In this document: one piece after another, positions 1-7,497 of the stretch
Layout of the letters: every line of letters begins with the position of its first letter
Numbering within the stretch: the stretch's first letter is position 1
Origin: CAIYZT01 sp947461435
GTDB lineage: Bacteria; Pseudomonadota; Alphaproteobacteria; Rhodobacterales; Rhodobacteraceae
DNA: 64,000 nucleotides
Direction of reading: 5' to 3'
NCBI GenBank assembly: GCA_965284435.1
Contig: OZ260083.1
Span: forward strand, 1,240,001-1,304,000
Program-made: the position numbers and the translations under genes
Notes under the pieces: generated by a model
Seen by the model: the letters and a program-made list of their open reading frames with translations, nothing else
Told to the model about the DNA's origin: nothing
Databases searched by the model: none

Positions 1-1283
1 CCTTTGAACCGGTCTTGCGGTTCGGTGATCACGTTGTGCAGCCCCCAGGTCAACGCCATCCGCCGCGCTGTCGACATCAGGGGCGTCAGGGCGATAATCG
101 GTACATGCGGGCGCTCGCGCGCAACAAGGCTGGCTGTATTGCCCGATTGGCTGAAACAGCAGATCGCCTTGATATTGGTCGCTTCCGCAATCTCGCGCGC
201 CGCGGCAACGATCCCGTCGGAAATGGTTTCGCGCATCACAACGCGGCTTGCTTCGATCACCGAACGATAGGTCGGGTCTTTTTCAACCGAAAGCGCCACA
301 TTGTTCATCGTGGTCACCGCTTCGATCGGATATTTGCCAGCGGCGGATTCGGCCGACAGCATGATCGCATCCGCACCTTCGTAAATTGCGGTTGCCACGT
401 CAGAAACTTCGGCCCGTGTTGGAACGGGTGCCTCGATCATCGATTCCAGCATCTGCGTCGCCACGATCACCGGCTTTGCCGCAGCCCGTGCCCCGCGAAC
501 CAACCGCTTTTGGATCGGCGGCACCGAGGTGACGGGCAATTCCACGCCCAAATCGCCCCGTGCCACCATGATCCCGTCAGACACCTGAAGAATCGCATCA
601 TAGGCCTTCACAGCAGCGGGTTTTTCGATCTTTGACAAGATGGCAGCCCGGCCCTTGGCCAACTGCCGCGCTTCGATCACATCTTCGGGACGCTGCACAA
701 AGGAAAGCGCAAGCCAATCCACGCCCAGCGCGCAGGCAAATTCCAGATCTTCGCGGTCTTTGGCCGACAGCGCCGCCAAGGGCAGCACCACGTCCGGCAC
801 GTTGACCCCTTTGCGATTGGAAATCACGCCGCCAACCTCAACCACGCAATTAGCATAATCTTTGCCGCAGTCTTTCACCCGCACCCGGATCTTGCCGTCA
901 TTGACCAACAAAGACGCACCCGGCTCCAGCGCCGCAAAAATCTCGGGGTGGGGCAGTTGAACACGGCTCGCATCCCCCGGCGCGCTGCTCAGGTCCATGC
1001 GAAAACTGGCGCCTTCGATCAAGGTTTCGCCCCCGGCATTGGCAAAGGTGCCAACCCGCAGTTTCGGTCCCTGAAGGTCTGCCAAAATTGCGATCGGTCG
1101 CCCCGTATCTGCCTCCACCTGACGAATGATCGCGTGACGGGCAGCTTGTTCGGCATGACTGCCGTGACTCATGTTCAAACGGAACACGTCAGCGCCCGCT
1201 TCGAACAGCGCGCGGATCATCGCGTAGTCGCTGGAAGCCGGGCCAAGGGTGGCGACGATCTTTACATTGCGCAGGCGTCTCAT
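1..1283 (-). CDS. pyk: Pyruvate kinase, 3' end outside window
   Basis: Transfers phosphate from phosphoenolpyruvate to ADP, the last step of glycolysis, in the cytoplasm. The minus-strand frame from the ATG at 1283 encodes about 427 residues before running off the left edge; the family is usually about 480 residues, so the C-terminal tail is missing. Visible family features are the N-terminal KIVATLGPAS, RLNMSHG with the phosphate-binding Arg-Asn, the active-site stretch ILSKIEKPAA, and VARGDLGVELP followed by KPVIVATQMLESM, which carries the Mg/K-binding and PEP-binding residues. The gene is divergent from the N-formylglutamate amidohydrolase gene, with about 165 bp between them. Identity is seen directly in the sequence; allosteric control cannot be judged from it. 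Confidence 0.95.
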   Translation of the reverse strand, partial: MRRLRNVKIVATLGPASSDYAMIRALFEAGADVFRLNMSHGSHAEQAARHAIIRQVEADTGRPIAILADLQGPKLRVGTFANAGGETLIEGASFRMDLSSAPGDASRVQLPHPEIFAALEPGASLLVNDGKIRVRVKDCGKDYANCVVEVGGVISNRKGVNVPDVVLPLAALSAKDREDLEFACALGVDWLALSFVQRPEDVIEARQLAKGRAAILSKIEKPAAVKAYDAILQVSDGIMVARGDLGVELPVTSVPPIQKRLVRGARAAAKPVIVATQMLESMIEAPVPTRAEVSDVATAIYEGADAIMLSAESAAGKYPIEAVTTMNNVALSVEKDPTYRSVIEASRVVMRETISDGIVAAAREIAEATNIKAICCFSQSGNTASLVARERPHVPIIALTPLMSTARRMALTWGLHNVITEPQDRFK

Positions 1284-1448
1284 GGCATATGTCCTTCGGT
1301 TTTTCCGGGTCGGGCCGCGCGACTTATGTGGCAAAATCGGGCAGGGGGCAACCAGCGCTGTTTGTTAGCGCTAACTTTTTTCACTTTATCATTGAAGTGC
1401 TTCCAATTCCTTGCAGCCGCAGGCAGGAAAGCGCAAGTCAAACGGACG

Positions 1449-2195
1449 ATGCATGTGGAAAATGCCTACAAAATAACTGGAGAGCGCCGACCCGGCCCGT
1501 GGTTGGTCACCTGCGATCATGCATCGAACCGGGTTCCGGCCTGGATTGGGGATGGGTCGTTGGGAATCGGCGACGAAGATATGGCCCGCCATATCGCCTA
1601 TGACGTGGGGGCGGCGGGGTTGGCCCGGGCGCTTGGGGCGCATCTGAACGCTCCTGTCATTGAAAGTTGCTTCTCGCGGCTTGTGATTGATGCAAACCGT
1701 GGGCCAGACGATCCCACCCTTTTGATGCGGCTTTATGACGGAACCATCATTCCGGCCAATCGTCATGCCGGAACCGATGAACTTCAAGACAGGTTAGATC
1801 GGCTGTATCGCCCTTATCATGCCGCCTATGCCGATCTGGCGGCGCGGCACCAAGAGACGGTGATCCTGGCCATCCATTCCTTCACCCCCTGCCTTCGGGG
1901 CCGCAGCCCGCGCCCGTGGCATGTGGGTGTTTTGTATTCTCACCTCGATGATCGCCTGTCGCGCCCCCTGATCGCCCGCCTGCAAGCCGAACGTGACCTG
2001 TGCATTGGGGACAACGAACCCTACGCGGGCCATTTGCCCGGCGATTCGATTGATCAGCACGCCTTGCAACGGGGGCGTCATAATACGTTGATCGAACTCA
2101 GAAATGATTTGATCAGCACGCCCGCAGATCAGGAAATCTGGGCGGCGCGCCTTGCGCCGATCTTGGCCGAAGTTTTGGAACAGGTAAAAGCATGA
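1449..2195 (+). CDS. N-formylglutamate amidohydrolase family protein
   Basis: Predicted zinc-type hydrolase of the N-formylglutamate deformylase (HutG-like) family, 248 residues. The frame is open from 948, but upstream it lies over pyk, so I start at the ATG at 1449 (MHVENAY). Family features are an N-terminal LVTCDHASNRVP, SRLVIDANRG in the middle, AIHSFTP, a Tyr-rich dyad around VGVLYSHLD, and a closing HNTLIELRNDLI. Its stop overlaps the start of the HAD gene by 4 bp (ATGA), so the two are probably translated together. No histidine-degradation genes are nearby, so the real substrate is open; the family name is an inference from motifs. Confidence 0.85.
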   Translation: MHVENAYKITGERRPGPWLVTCDHASNRVPAWIGDGSLGIGDEDMARHIAYDVGAAGLARALGAHLNAPVIESCFSRLVIDANRGPDDPTLLMRLYDGTIIPANRHAGTDELQDRLDRLYRPYHAAYADLAARHQETVILAIHSFTPCLRGRSPRPWHVGVLYSHLDDRLSRPLIARLQAERDLCIGDNEPYAGHLPGDSIDQHALQRGRHNTLIELRNDLISTPADQEIWAARLAPILAEVLEQVKA

Positions 2196-2845
2196 CAAAA
2201 TTCCGCGCGGTGATCTTTGATCTGGATGGAACACTGGTGGAAACCGAACGGCTTGTGGTCACGGCCGCCCTGTCCGCCATGCGCCACCTTGGTCTTCCGG
2301 AACGCGCCGATCTTTTCGAACATCTGGTTGGCACCGTGGATCAGGAAGAGCAGGTCTTTTCCATGGCTTTCGGGGCCGCCTTTGATCCGGTGGCCTTCAA
2401 TGCCGCCTGGGCCGCAGAAGTGGAAACCGCCTTTACCAACGGCATTGATCTGCGCCCAGGCGTGGTTGATTTGCTCGACCGGTTGGACTGCCTGCGTTTG
2501 CCCTTTGCTTTGGCCACGAATTCGCGAACCGATTCGGCCCACCGCACCTTGAAACAGGCCGGGATTCATCACCGTTTTGATCCGCTTCACATTCACGGCC
2601 GTGATCGCGTAGATCGGCCCAAACCTGCGCCTGACCTATATTTGCACGCAGCCGCTATCTTGGGAATTGATCCGGCGCTCTGCATTGCCTTCGAAGATTC
2701 CACCCCCGGCGCACAGGCCGCCCTTGCCGCGGGCATGACCGTTGTCCATATCCCAGATCAGCAGCGGCTGGCCCCCGGGCTTGGGGTGCATGTCCAAGCC
2801 TCCAGTCTGCTTGAGGGCGCGCGTGCCCTTGGTCTTCTCTCTTGA
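2192..2845 (+). CDS. HAD-superfamily hydrolase (phosphatase-like)
   Basis: Cytoplasmic HAD subfamily IA phosphatase or phosphomutase, 217 residues. Motif I is FDLDGTLVETE near residue 9 with the nucleophile Asp and the +2 Asp, motif II is ATNSRTDS, motif III is the Lys in RPKPAPDLY, and motif IV is FEDSTPGAQAA. The cap region between motifs I and II is helical and of the size seen in phosphoglycolate phosphatase or beta-phosphoglucomutase relatives. The start overlaps the upstream stop as ATGA, and the DUF1244 gene follows after 11 bp, so this is the middle of a three-gene cluster. The substrate cannot be read from the sequence. Confidence 0.88.
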   Translation: MTKFRAVIFDLDGTLVETERLVVTAALSAMRHLGLPERADLFEHLVGTVDQEEQVFSMAFGAAFDPVAFNAAWAAEVETAFTNGIDLRPGVVDLLDRLDCLRLPFALATNSRTDSAHRTLKQAGIHHRFDPLHIHGRDRVDRPKPAPDLYLHAAAILGIDPALCIAFEDSTPGAQAALAAGMTVVHIPDQQRLAPGLGVHVQASSLLEGARALGLLS

Positions 2846-2856
2846 AAGGATTCGCC

Positions 2857-3180
2857 ATGAACGATTCCACCCGCGAAAAACTGGAAGCCGCCGCTTTTCG
2901 TGCCCTGATGCACCACCTGCTTGTCGCCCGCCCCGATGTGCAAAACATCGATCTGATGACTCTGGCCGGATTTTGCCGCAACTGCCTTAGCCGCTGGTAT
3001 CAAGAGGCCGCCCACGAGGCCGGACTCGCCATGACCAAAGAGGAGGCGCGCGCGATCGTCTATGGCATGCCCTATGCGGACTGGGTTGCCCAGCATCAAA
3101 CCGCTGCCACCGCCGATCAAAAATCCGCATTCGAGGCCGCGTTGAAAGAGAATGTCGGCACAGAATCAAAGACACGTTAA
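2857..3180 (+). CDS. DUF1244 domain protein
   Basis: Small conserved protein of unknown function, 107 residues, matching the alphaproteobacterial and gammaproteobacterial DUF1244 family. Diagnostic stretches are HPDVQ-like RPDVQNIDLM, the cysteine pair AGFCRNCLSRWY and YGMPYADW. The two cysteines four residues apart plus conserved His and Glu suggest a metal or redox site, but that is inference. I chose the ATG at 2857 because GAAAGGA sits 7 bases upstream; an in-frame TTG at 2842 would overlap the HAD gene and is less likely. It is the last gene of the N-formylglutamate hydrolase-HAD cluster. Confidence 0.85.
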   Translation: MNDSTREKLEAAAFRALMHHLLVARPDVQNIDLMTLAGFCRNCLSRWYQEAAHEAGLAMTKEEARAIVYGMPYADWVAQHQTAATADQKSAFEAALKENVGTESKTR

Positions 3181-3324
3181 CGCCACAATTCGGCGTTGAA
3201 TCAGGGCTTTATGGTAACAATCCGGCTGTGATGGCCGGTTTGGCCATGCCGCCGCAACAATCTTCCGCCGAATTTGACTCCTGTCCCCCGGTTCCCGATC
3301 AAGGCATTAACCTTGGAGGAAACG

Positions 3325-4257
3325 ATGGAAATTCTGGCAATCTTGTTGGTGCTGCCTTTGCTTTTCTTGGGCGACATCTTTTCGGGATCGGGCGACGGCG
3401 ACACCGACCCTGACCCCGATACCGGGACCGAAGGCGATGACAGTTTGATCGGCACGGCCAACCGCGATGATATCAGCGGCGAAGGCGGCGATGACACGGT
3501 CGTGGGGGGCGATGGAGACGACAGCCTGCGCGGCGGGGACGGCACCGATATCGTCGATGGCGGCGCCGGGGATGACGAAGTGCGCGGCGGAGATCAAAGC
3601 GATCTGGTGCTGGGTTATGATGGCAATGACACCGCTTACGGTGGCTCTGGCGATGATCTGGTCTTGGGCGAAGCGGGCAATGACGCGCTTTGGCTGGGTG
3701 ACGGCGATGATATCGCATGGGTCGATGACGAAATTGACCCGGTTCTGTTTGAAACGGGCCAACTGGGCGATGACACGATCAACGGTGAAGCGGGGAACGA
3801 CAGTCTGTGGGATTATGACGGGTCAAACGTGCTTTACGGCGGGGACGGAAGCGATGACATCATCTTGCAAGACAACACTTGGTCGCAAGATCCAGACCAC
3901 TCCCATGATCGTGGCGAAGGGGGCGCGGGAAATGACTTTCTGATTGGCGATTCCGGCGACACCCTGAACGGCGGTGCGGGCGCAGACAGCTTCAACGTCA
4001 TTTTTCGCGATGCAAGTTATGACGGCGTCGTGACGGTCAATGATGATCCTGCGCTGGTCGAGGATTTCAATGGCTCAGATGATTTTCTTGCCATTCAATA
4101 TCTTACCGAAACCGACCCAGACCCAAGCGCGCAGCTTACGGCGCAGACCGATGCCCTGACAGGCGATGTCACCTTATCCTTCGACGGTGTCGATCTTGCC
4201 ATCCTAAGCAATCCGGAAAATTTTGATCTCACACAGGTTCAGTTCAGGTTCAATTGA
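3325..4257 (+). CDS. RTX-repeat calcium-binding protein with N-terminal hydrophobic segment
   Basis: A 310-residue acidic protein. Residues 2-16 form one hydrophobic segment (ILAILLVLPLLFLG) with no preceding positive charge. Residues about 35-150 carry many nonapeptides of the GGxGxDxUx type (for example GGDGDDSLRGGDGTD, GGAGDDEVRGGD), with a second block near 215-235; such repeats fold into calcium-filled beta rolls. The last 60 residues lack repeats and resemble the C-terminal cap of RTX proteins. The start at 3325 is fixed by GGAGGA 5 bases upstream; the longer frame from 3274 has no signal. No catalytic domain is visible and no type I secretion genes are adjacent. Either a membrane-anchored calcium-binding protein or a type I substrate is possible. 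Confidence 0.82.
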   Translation: MEILAILLVLPLLFLGDIFSGSGDGDTDPDPDTGTEGDDSLIGTANRDDISGEGGDDTVVGGDGDDSLRGGDGTDIVDGGAGDDEVRGGDQSDLVLGYDGNDTAYGGSGDDLVLGEAGNDALWLGDGDDIAWVDDEIDPVLFETGQLGDDTINGEAGNDSLWDYDGSNVLYGGDGSDDIILQDNTWSQDPDHSHDRGEGGAGNDFLIGDSGDTLNGGAGADSFNVIFRDASYDGVVTVNDDPALVEDFNGSDDFLAIQYLTETDPDPSAQLTAQTDALTGDVTLSFDGVDLAILSNPENFDLTQVQFRFN

Positions 4258-4268
4258 GTCTGATCCTG

Positions 4269-5129
4269 TCACACAGCGGCGCGGCGCATCTCATCAAGAT
4301 AGATTTCCCGAAGCCGGGCCACCACTTGGCCCGGTTTTCCCGTTCCAACCGCCGTCCCGTCAATTTCAACGACGGGCATCACGAACGCGCTGGCAGAGGT
4401 AATGAAAGCCTCATCTGCCCTTTGCGCTTCGTCGACAGAAAACGCGCGCTCTTCGATCTCCATCTGCGCCTCGGCGGCCAGACGCAGCACGGCCACGCGG
4501 GTGATGCCATGCAAGATATCATTCGACAGCGGCCGCGTGATGATCTTCGATCCTTTGACGATATAGGCGTTGTTTGACGTCCCTTCGGTCACCACACCGT
4601 CTTGCACGAACCAGCTGTCATCCACGCCCGCCTTCTTGGCGGCCATTTTTCCCATCGATGGGTATAGCAGTTGAACCGTCTTGATGTCGCGCCGATCCCA
4701 GCGCAAATCGGGGATCGAGATCACCTTCCAACCCACCTTGGCGGCCGGATTGTCGGCCAGACCGGGTTTGGACTGGGTAAACAAAACCACCGTTGGCGTC
4801 ACCTCCGGCACCGGATAGACAAAGTCGCGGTCTCCCGGGTTTCCACGGGTGACCTGCAAATAGATCATCCCGTCGACGAGGCCGTTTTGATCAACCAAAT
4901 CGCGGTGGATCTGCAACCATTCGGCCTCGCTATGCGGGTTTTTCATCTCCAGTTCCCCAAGGGATCTGGCCAGACGCACGCAGTGCCCGGCAAAATCAAT
5001 CAATTTGCCATCCAGAACCGACGTTACCTCATAGACGGCATCAGCCATCAGGAAGCCACGGTCAAACACCGAAACGACGGCCTCCGCCTCGGGCACAAAG
5101 CTGCCATTGACATAAACGATGCGCGACAT
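4269..5129 (-). CDS. dat: D-amino-acid transaminase (class IV aminotransferase)
   Basis: PLP enzyme of fold type IV, 286 residues, full length for D-alanine aminotransferase; it would interconvert D-alanine and D-glutamate for the cell wall. It shows VSVFDRGFLMADAVYEV near residue 20, the catalytic Lys at about 150 in DIKTVQLLYPSMGK, the phosphate-cup motif EGTSNNAYIV, and SASAFVMPVVEIDG near the C terminus. The DRGF-DAVYE pattern fits D-amino-acid rather than branched-chain transaminases, although the two families overlap and substrate choice is not certain. It is transcribed just upstream of the methyltransferase-like gene on the same strand and converges with the RTX gene, 11 bp apart. Confidence 0.85.
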   Translation of the reverse strand: MSRIVYVNGSFVPEAEAVVSVFDRGFLMADAVYEVTSVLDGKLIDFAGHCVRLARSLGELEMKNPHSEAEWLQIHRDLVDQNGLVDGMIYLQVTRGNPGDRDFVYPVPEVTPTVVLFTQSKPGLADNPAAKVGWKVISIPDLRWDRRDIKTVQLLYPSMGKMAAKKAGVDDSWFVQDGVVTEGTSNNAYIVKGSKIITRPLSNDILHGITRVAVLRLAAEAQMEIEERAFSVDEAQRADEAFITSASAFVMPVVEIDGTAVGTGKPGQVVARLREIYLDEMRRAAV

Positions 5130-5170
5130 GGGGGCTCCTTGTAGGTCTGGGATAGGTCTGCGTGCCGTTC

Positions 5171-5788
5171 TTACGGCAAAACAAACATCGGCAAAAGACT
5201 TACATCGCGCACCCAGTCGATCACCACGGCCAAGGGAAAGAAACCCAAGAAGACCAAGGCATCCTGATAGGTCATCTTCAGCGGGGCAATCTGAACGGAA
5301 ATCTCGCCTTTGGTATGAAAACCCGACAGCCGCGGTAAGATTCGCGGCACATTCTGGGCATAGTCCGCATAGGCCGTGCCGAATTCATGCCGCAAGAAGG
5401 CTTCTTCGCGCCCCGCCGTGATGTTCAAAATGGTGAAGACCAAGATCGTCATCAGGGCCGCAATAACAAAGCTGCCCAGCAAGAACCCAAATCCCGCCAC
5501 GCCAAGGGTCGACGACAAATACAAAGGATGTCGGCAGACCGAATAGGGGCCATCCTGCATCACTTCCTTGTTCTTGCGGGTCCCGATATACAAAATGGCC
5601 CAGAACCGCCCCAAAACCCCAACGACGACCAACAGGGTTCCGATCAGCCGCGTGATGTCGCGCGGCCATCCGTCCTCCCACATCGGTCCGGTCAAAAGCA
5701 GCAGGGGCAACAGCACCAGCGCCGATACGATCCGTAGGGTTCTGATCCGTATTTTTTGATTAAAGGGGCGCGGCGCCGTCGAATTCAT
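5171..5788 (-). CDS. Isoprenylcysteine carboxyl methyltransferase family membrane protein
   Basis: Integral membrane protein, 205 residues, with about five hydrophobic segments, for example ALVLLPLLLLTG near the N terminus and LVFLGFFPLAVVI near the C terminus. The ICMT/phospholipid methyltransferase signature is present: GPYSVCRHPLYLSSTLGVAG, then EEAFLRHEFGTAYADYAQNVPR. The RHPLY and E...Y..Y..VPR residues make the SAM-binding pocket in characterised members. Bacterial members methylate varied or unknown substrates, so no specific reaction is assigned. It lies 41 bp downstream of dat on the same strand and may be cotranscribed with it. Confidence 0.85.
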   Translation of the reverse strand: MNSTAPRPFNQKIRIRTLRIVSALVLLPLLLLTGPMWEDGWPRDITRLIGTLLVVVGVLGRFWAILYIGTRKNKEVMQDGPYSVCRHPLYLSSTLGVAGFGFLLGSFVIAALMTILVFTILNITAGREEAFLRHEFGTAYADYAQNVPRILPRLSGFHTKGEISVQIAPLKMTYQDALVFLGFFPLAVVIDWVRDVSLLPMFVLP

Positions 5789-5821
5789 AAATTCTTACCT
5801 TAAAAGGGCAGATCTGATTTA

Positions 5822-6481
5822 TCATTCCTCCTTACGATTTGCGGCCACGGGGTCAAGCCCTGTCACAGAAAATCGCCGGGCCGAAATGGTGATATCGCCC
5901 CAGTCCGCCTCGGCATGGCGGCCTTGGGCCCGACCGCAAATCAACGTCCATCCCACCTGCGAGATTTCAAGCGCGATCGGGTGAACCACGATGGGCCGGG
6001 GCGATTTTGCCTGAAGTCGCACAATCTGCCGCGCGCGCACGGATTGGGCCAGCGCCGCACGCCGCGCATCCGTTGCCTCGGGCGGCGGCCCTGCGGGAAA
6101 CTGAAATCTGGAAAGCATCTGCGTCATCTGCCGCCGCGTCTGGTCGGGAAACGCCTCGCGCAGTTTCGCCTGCGCCCGCGCGCCCGCTTGCGCCAGCCCC
6201 AAATCGCCCAACTCGCTCGGGATCAACGACAGGATGACGGCCATCGCTTCCGCCTCGTCTTGGGTTAGTCCCGTCAGCTGCGTGCGATAATCAAATCCAA
6301 GCGTAATCCCGCCGCCTTGCCCCTGCTGGGTCAGCACAGGCAATCCTGCCTCGTTCAGGGCGTCCACGTCCCGCAAAACCGTCCTTGGGTCGACTTCCAG
6401 TTCGCTGGCAAGCTGCCGGGCGGTCAGGCGGCCCCTGTTTTGAAGCAAAAGCAAGATCTGCAAAAGTCGCGCCGCGCGCAT
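5822..6481 (-). CDS. HTH transcriptional regulator with WYL-type domain (YafY-like)
   Basis: Cytoplasmic repressor or activator of 219 residues. An N-terminal winged helix of the DeoR/HTH_11 type spans about residues 1-60, with RGRLTARQLASELEVDPR and TVLRDVDALNEAGLPV as the recognition helices. The rest resembles the WYL ligand-binding domain, although the Trp-Tyr-Leu tripeptide is not obvious here (VGWTLICG occupies the equivalent place), and the protein is shorter than the usual 230-320 residues. It is divergent from the SRPBCC gene, and the perfect palindrome at 6494-6516 lies just upstream of its start, so autoregulation and control of the SRPBCC gene are likely by inference. Confidence 0.85.
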   Translation of the reverse strand: MRAARLLQILLLLQNRGRLTARQLASELEVDPRTVLRDVDALNEAGLPVLTQQGQGGGITLGFDYRTQLTGLTQDEAEAMAVILSLIPSELGDLGLAQAGARAQAKLREAFPDQTRRQMTQMLSRFQFPAGPPPEATDARRAALAQSVRARQIVRLQAKSPRPIVVHPIALEISQVGWTLICGRAQGRHAEADWGDITISARRFSVTGLDPVAANRKEE

Positions 6482-6493
6482 TTGATCAATTCA

Positions 6494-6516
6494 AACATGA
6501 CAAAAGATGTCATGTT
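6494..6516. promoter_or_regulatory. Probable operator: perfect 9-5-9 palindrome
   Basis: AACATGACA and TGTCATGTT are exact inverted repeats around a 5-base AAAGA spacer, in the 75-bp gap between the divergent WYL regulator and the SRPBCC gene. A weak promoter reading toward the SRPBCC gene can be drawn across it, TTCAAA at 6490 and TGTTAT at 6513 with a 17-bp spacing, so a bound protein would block it. The site contains an in-frame ATG at 6497, one reason for placing the SRPBCC start further downstream. Confidence 0.6.
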
Positions 6517-6556
6517 ATGGCCGTCAAACTGGTTCAACGTCAAGCCAGAGGCCGAA

Positions 6557-6973
6557 ATGCGATTCTTTGAAACCCATTGTACCATCCGCGCTACCCCTGA
6601 AAAAATCTGGCCGATCTTGACCAACAGCTCTCGGCTGCAAGACGGTTTCGGAATTCTACGGATCAAAGGCCAAATCACGCAAGGCGCAAAGATCACGATT
6701 TGGTCAGAGGTCGCGCCAGACAGGGCCTTCGTCCTGCGGGTCAAGGATCTGACCGCACCGCGCCGGATGGTCTGGACCGGCGGCATGCCCTTTGGTCTTT
6801 TCATCGGAACACGGGCCTATACCTTACGGTCCTTGACCGAAACCCAAACAGAATTCACCCTGCGAGAAGACTATACTGGGCCTATGGCCGCCCTGATCTT
6901 TCCGAAACTGCCAGATTTGACCCCCTCATTCCGCCAATTTGCGGACGCGTTGCGAAAGGCTGCTGAAACATGA
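6557..6973 (+). CDS. SRPBCC (START-like) domain protein
   Basis: A 138-residue protein of the START/Bet v 1-like superfamily, which forms a cavity for small hydrophobic ligands. The N terminus reads RFFETHCTIRATPEKIWPIL, the usual first strand and helix, and the C-terminal helix is DLTPSFRQFADALRKAAE. I start at the ATG at 6557, which gives a normal domain boundary; the ATG at 6497 lies inside the probable operator. The next gene begins inside the stop codon (ATGA), so the two are cotranslated. The WYL-regulator/SRPBCC divergent pair is a recurrent bacterial arrangement. The ligand is unknown. Confidence 0.8.
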   Translation: MRFFETHCTIRATPEKIWPILTNSSRLQDGFGILRIKGQITQGAKITIWSEVAPDRAFVLRVKDLTAPRRMVWTGGMPFGLFIGTRAYTLRSLTETQTEFTLREDYTGPMAALIFPKLPDLTPSFRQFADALRKAAET

Positions 6974-7386
6974 CCACTGTGACATTCGGTTCTGGCGAAA
7001 AAGACGATCCTTGGCTTTTGAAAACCCCGCCCCTCAGCTCGGACTTCCTCGCTTGGTCAGAGCCTGATGCCACCCCGCCCCGCTTGGTCGTGCAGGTCGG
7101 CACCACGCAATTGTCCTATCACCTGCACGCCCTTCAAGACTGCCATGCCATGCTTGCGTCGCGCGGCGATTGGGTTGTCCTGGGAAACGCGGACGAGGGC
7201 AAACCTTGCCCCGAAGGGTCGATCGAGGCTTGGGCGCGTGACCCTGACAATCCAGTCGGCGGCTACTATGGGCTGCGCAAAGGCTACAGGGGGCGCTTTG
7301 CCAACTACGTCTTGCCCGTGATGGAAGTGATGGGCTTGGTCGAACTGGAACATAATCCCCGCAACAACCGGGCGCGGTCGGTGTAA
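6970..7386 (+). CDS. Conserved hypothetical protein downstream of SRPBCC gene
   Basis: Soluble 138-residue protein that I cannot assign to a named function. The N terminus TFGSGEKDDPWLLKTPP and the stretch LSYHLHALQDCHAMLASRGDW are distinctive, and the protein ends GLVELEHNPRNN. There are no signal peptide, membrane segments or metal-binding cysteine pairs. The start overlaps the SRPBCC stop by 4 bp, so it belongs to the same probably WYL-controlled operon. The downstream gap of about 110 bp before mcl1 holds no clear terminator. Confidence 0.78.
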   Translation: MTTVTFGSGEKDDPWLLKTPPLSSDFLAWSEPDATPPRLVVQVGTTQLSYHLHALQDCHAMLASRGDWVVLGNADEGKPCPEGSIEAWARDPDNPVGGYYGLRKGYRGRFANYVLPVMEVMGLVELEHNPRNNRARSV

Positions 7387-7497
7387 CGGGTGCACCTGCG
7401 GCGATTTTTCTGCGCCTGCGAATGGCTCTTGAAGGGCGGCGCGCAATAATCTAACCCGGCAGCATCGTATCGTGAAACATCCTTGCCGAGGCGCCCC

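Noticed and set aside
6482..6496. FnrL-like TTGAT-N4-TCAA site before the SRPBCC gene
   Set aside because: The second half does not match ATCAA and the adjacent 9-5-9 palindrome is a far better candidate operator.
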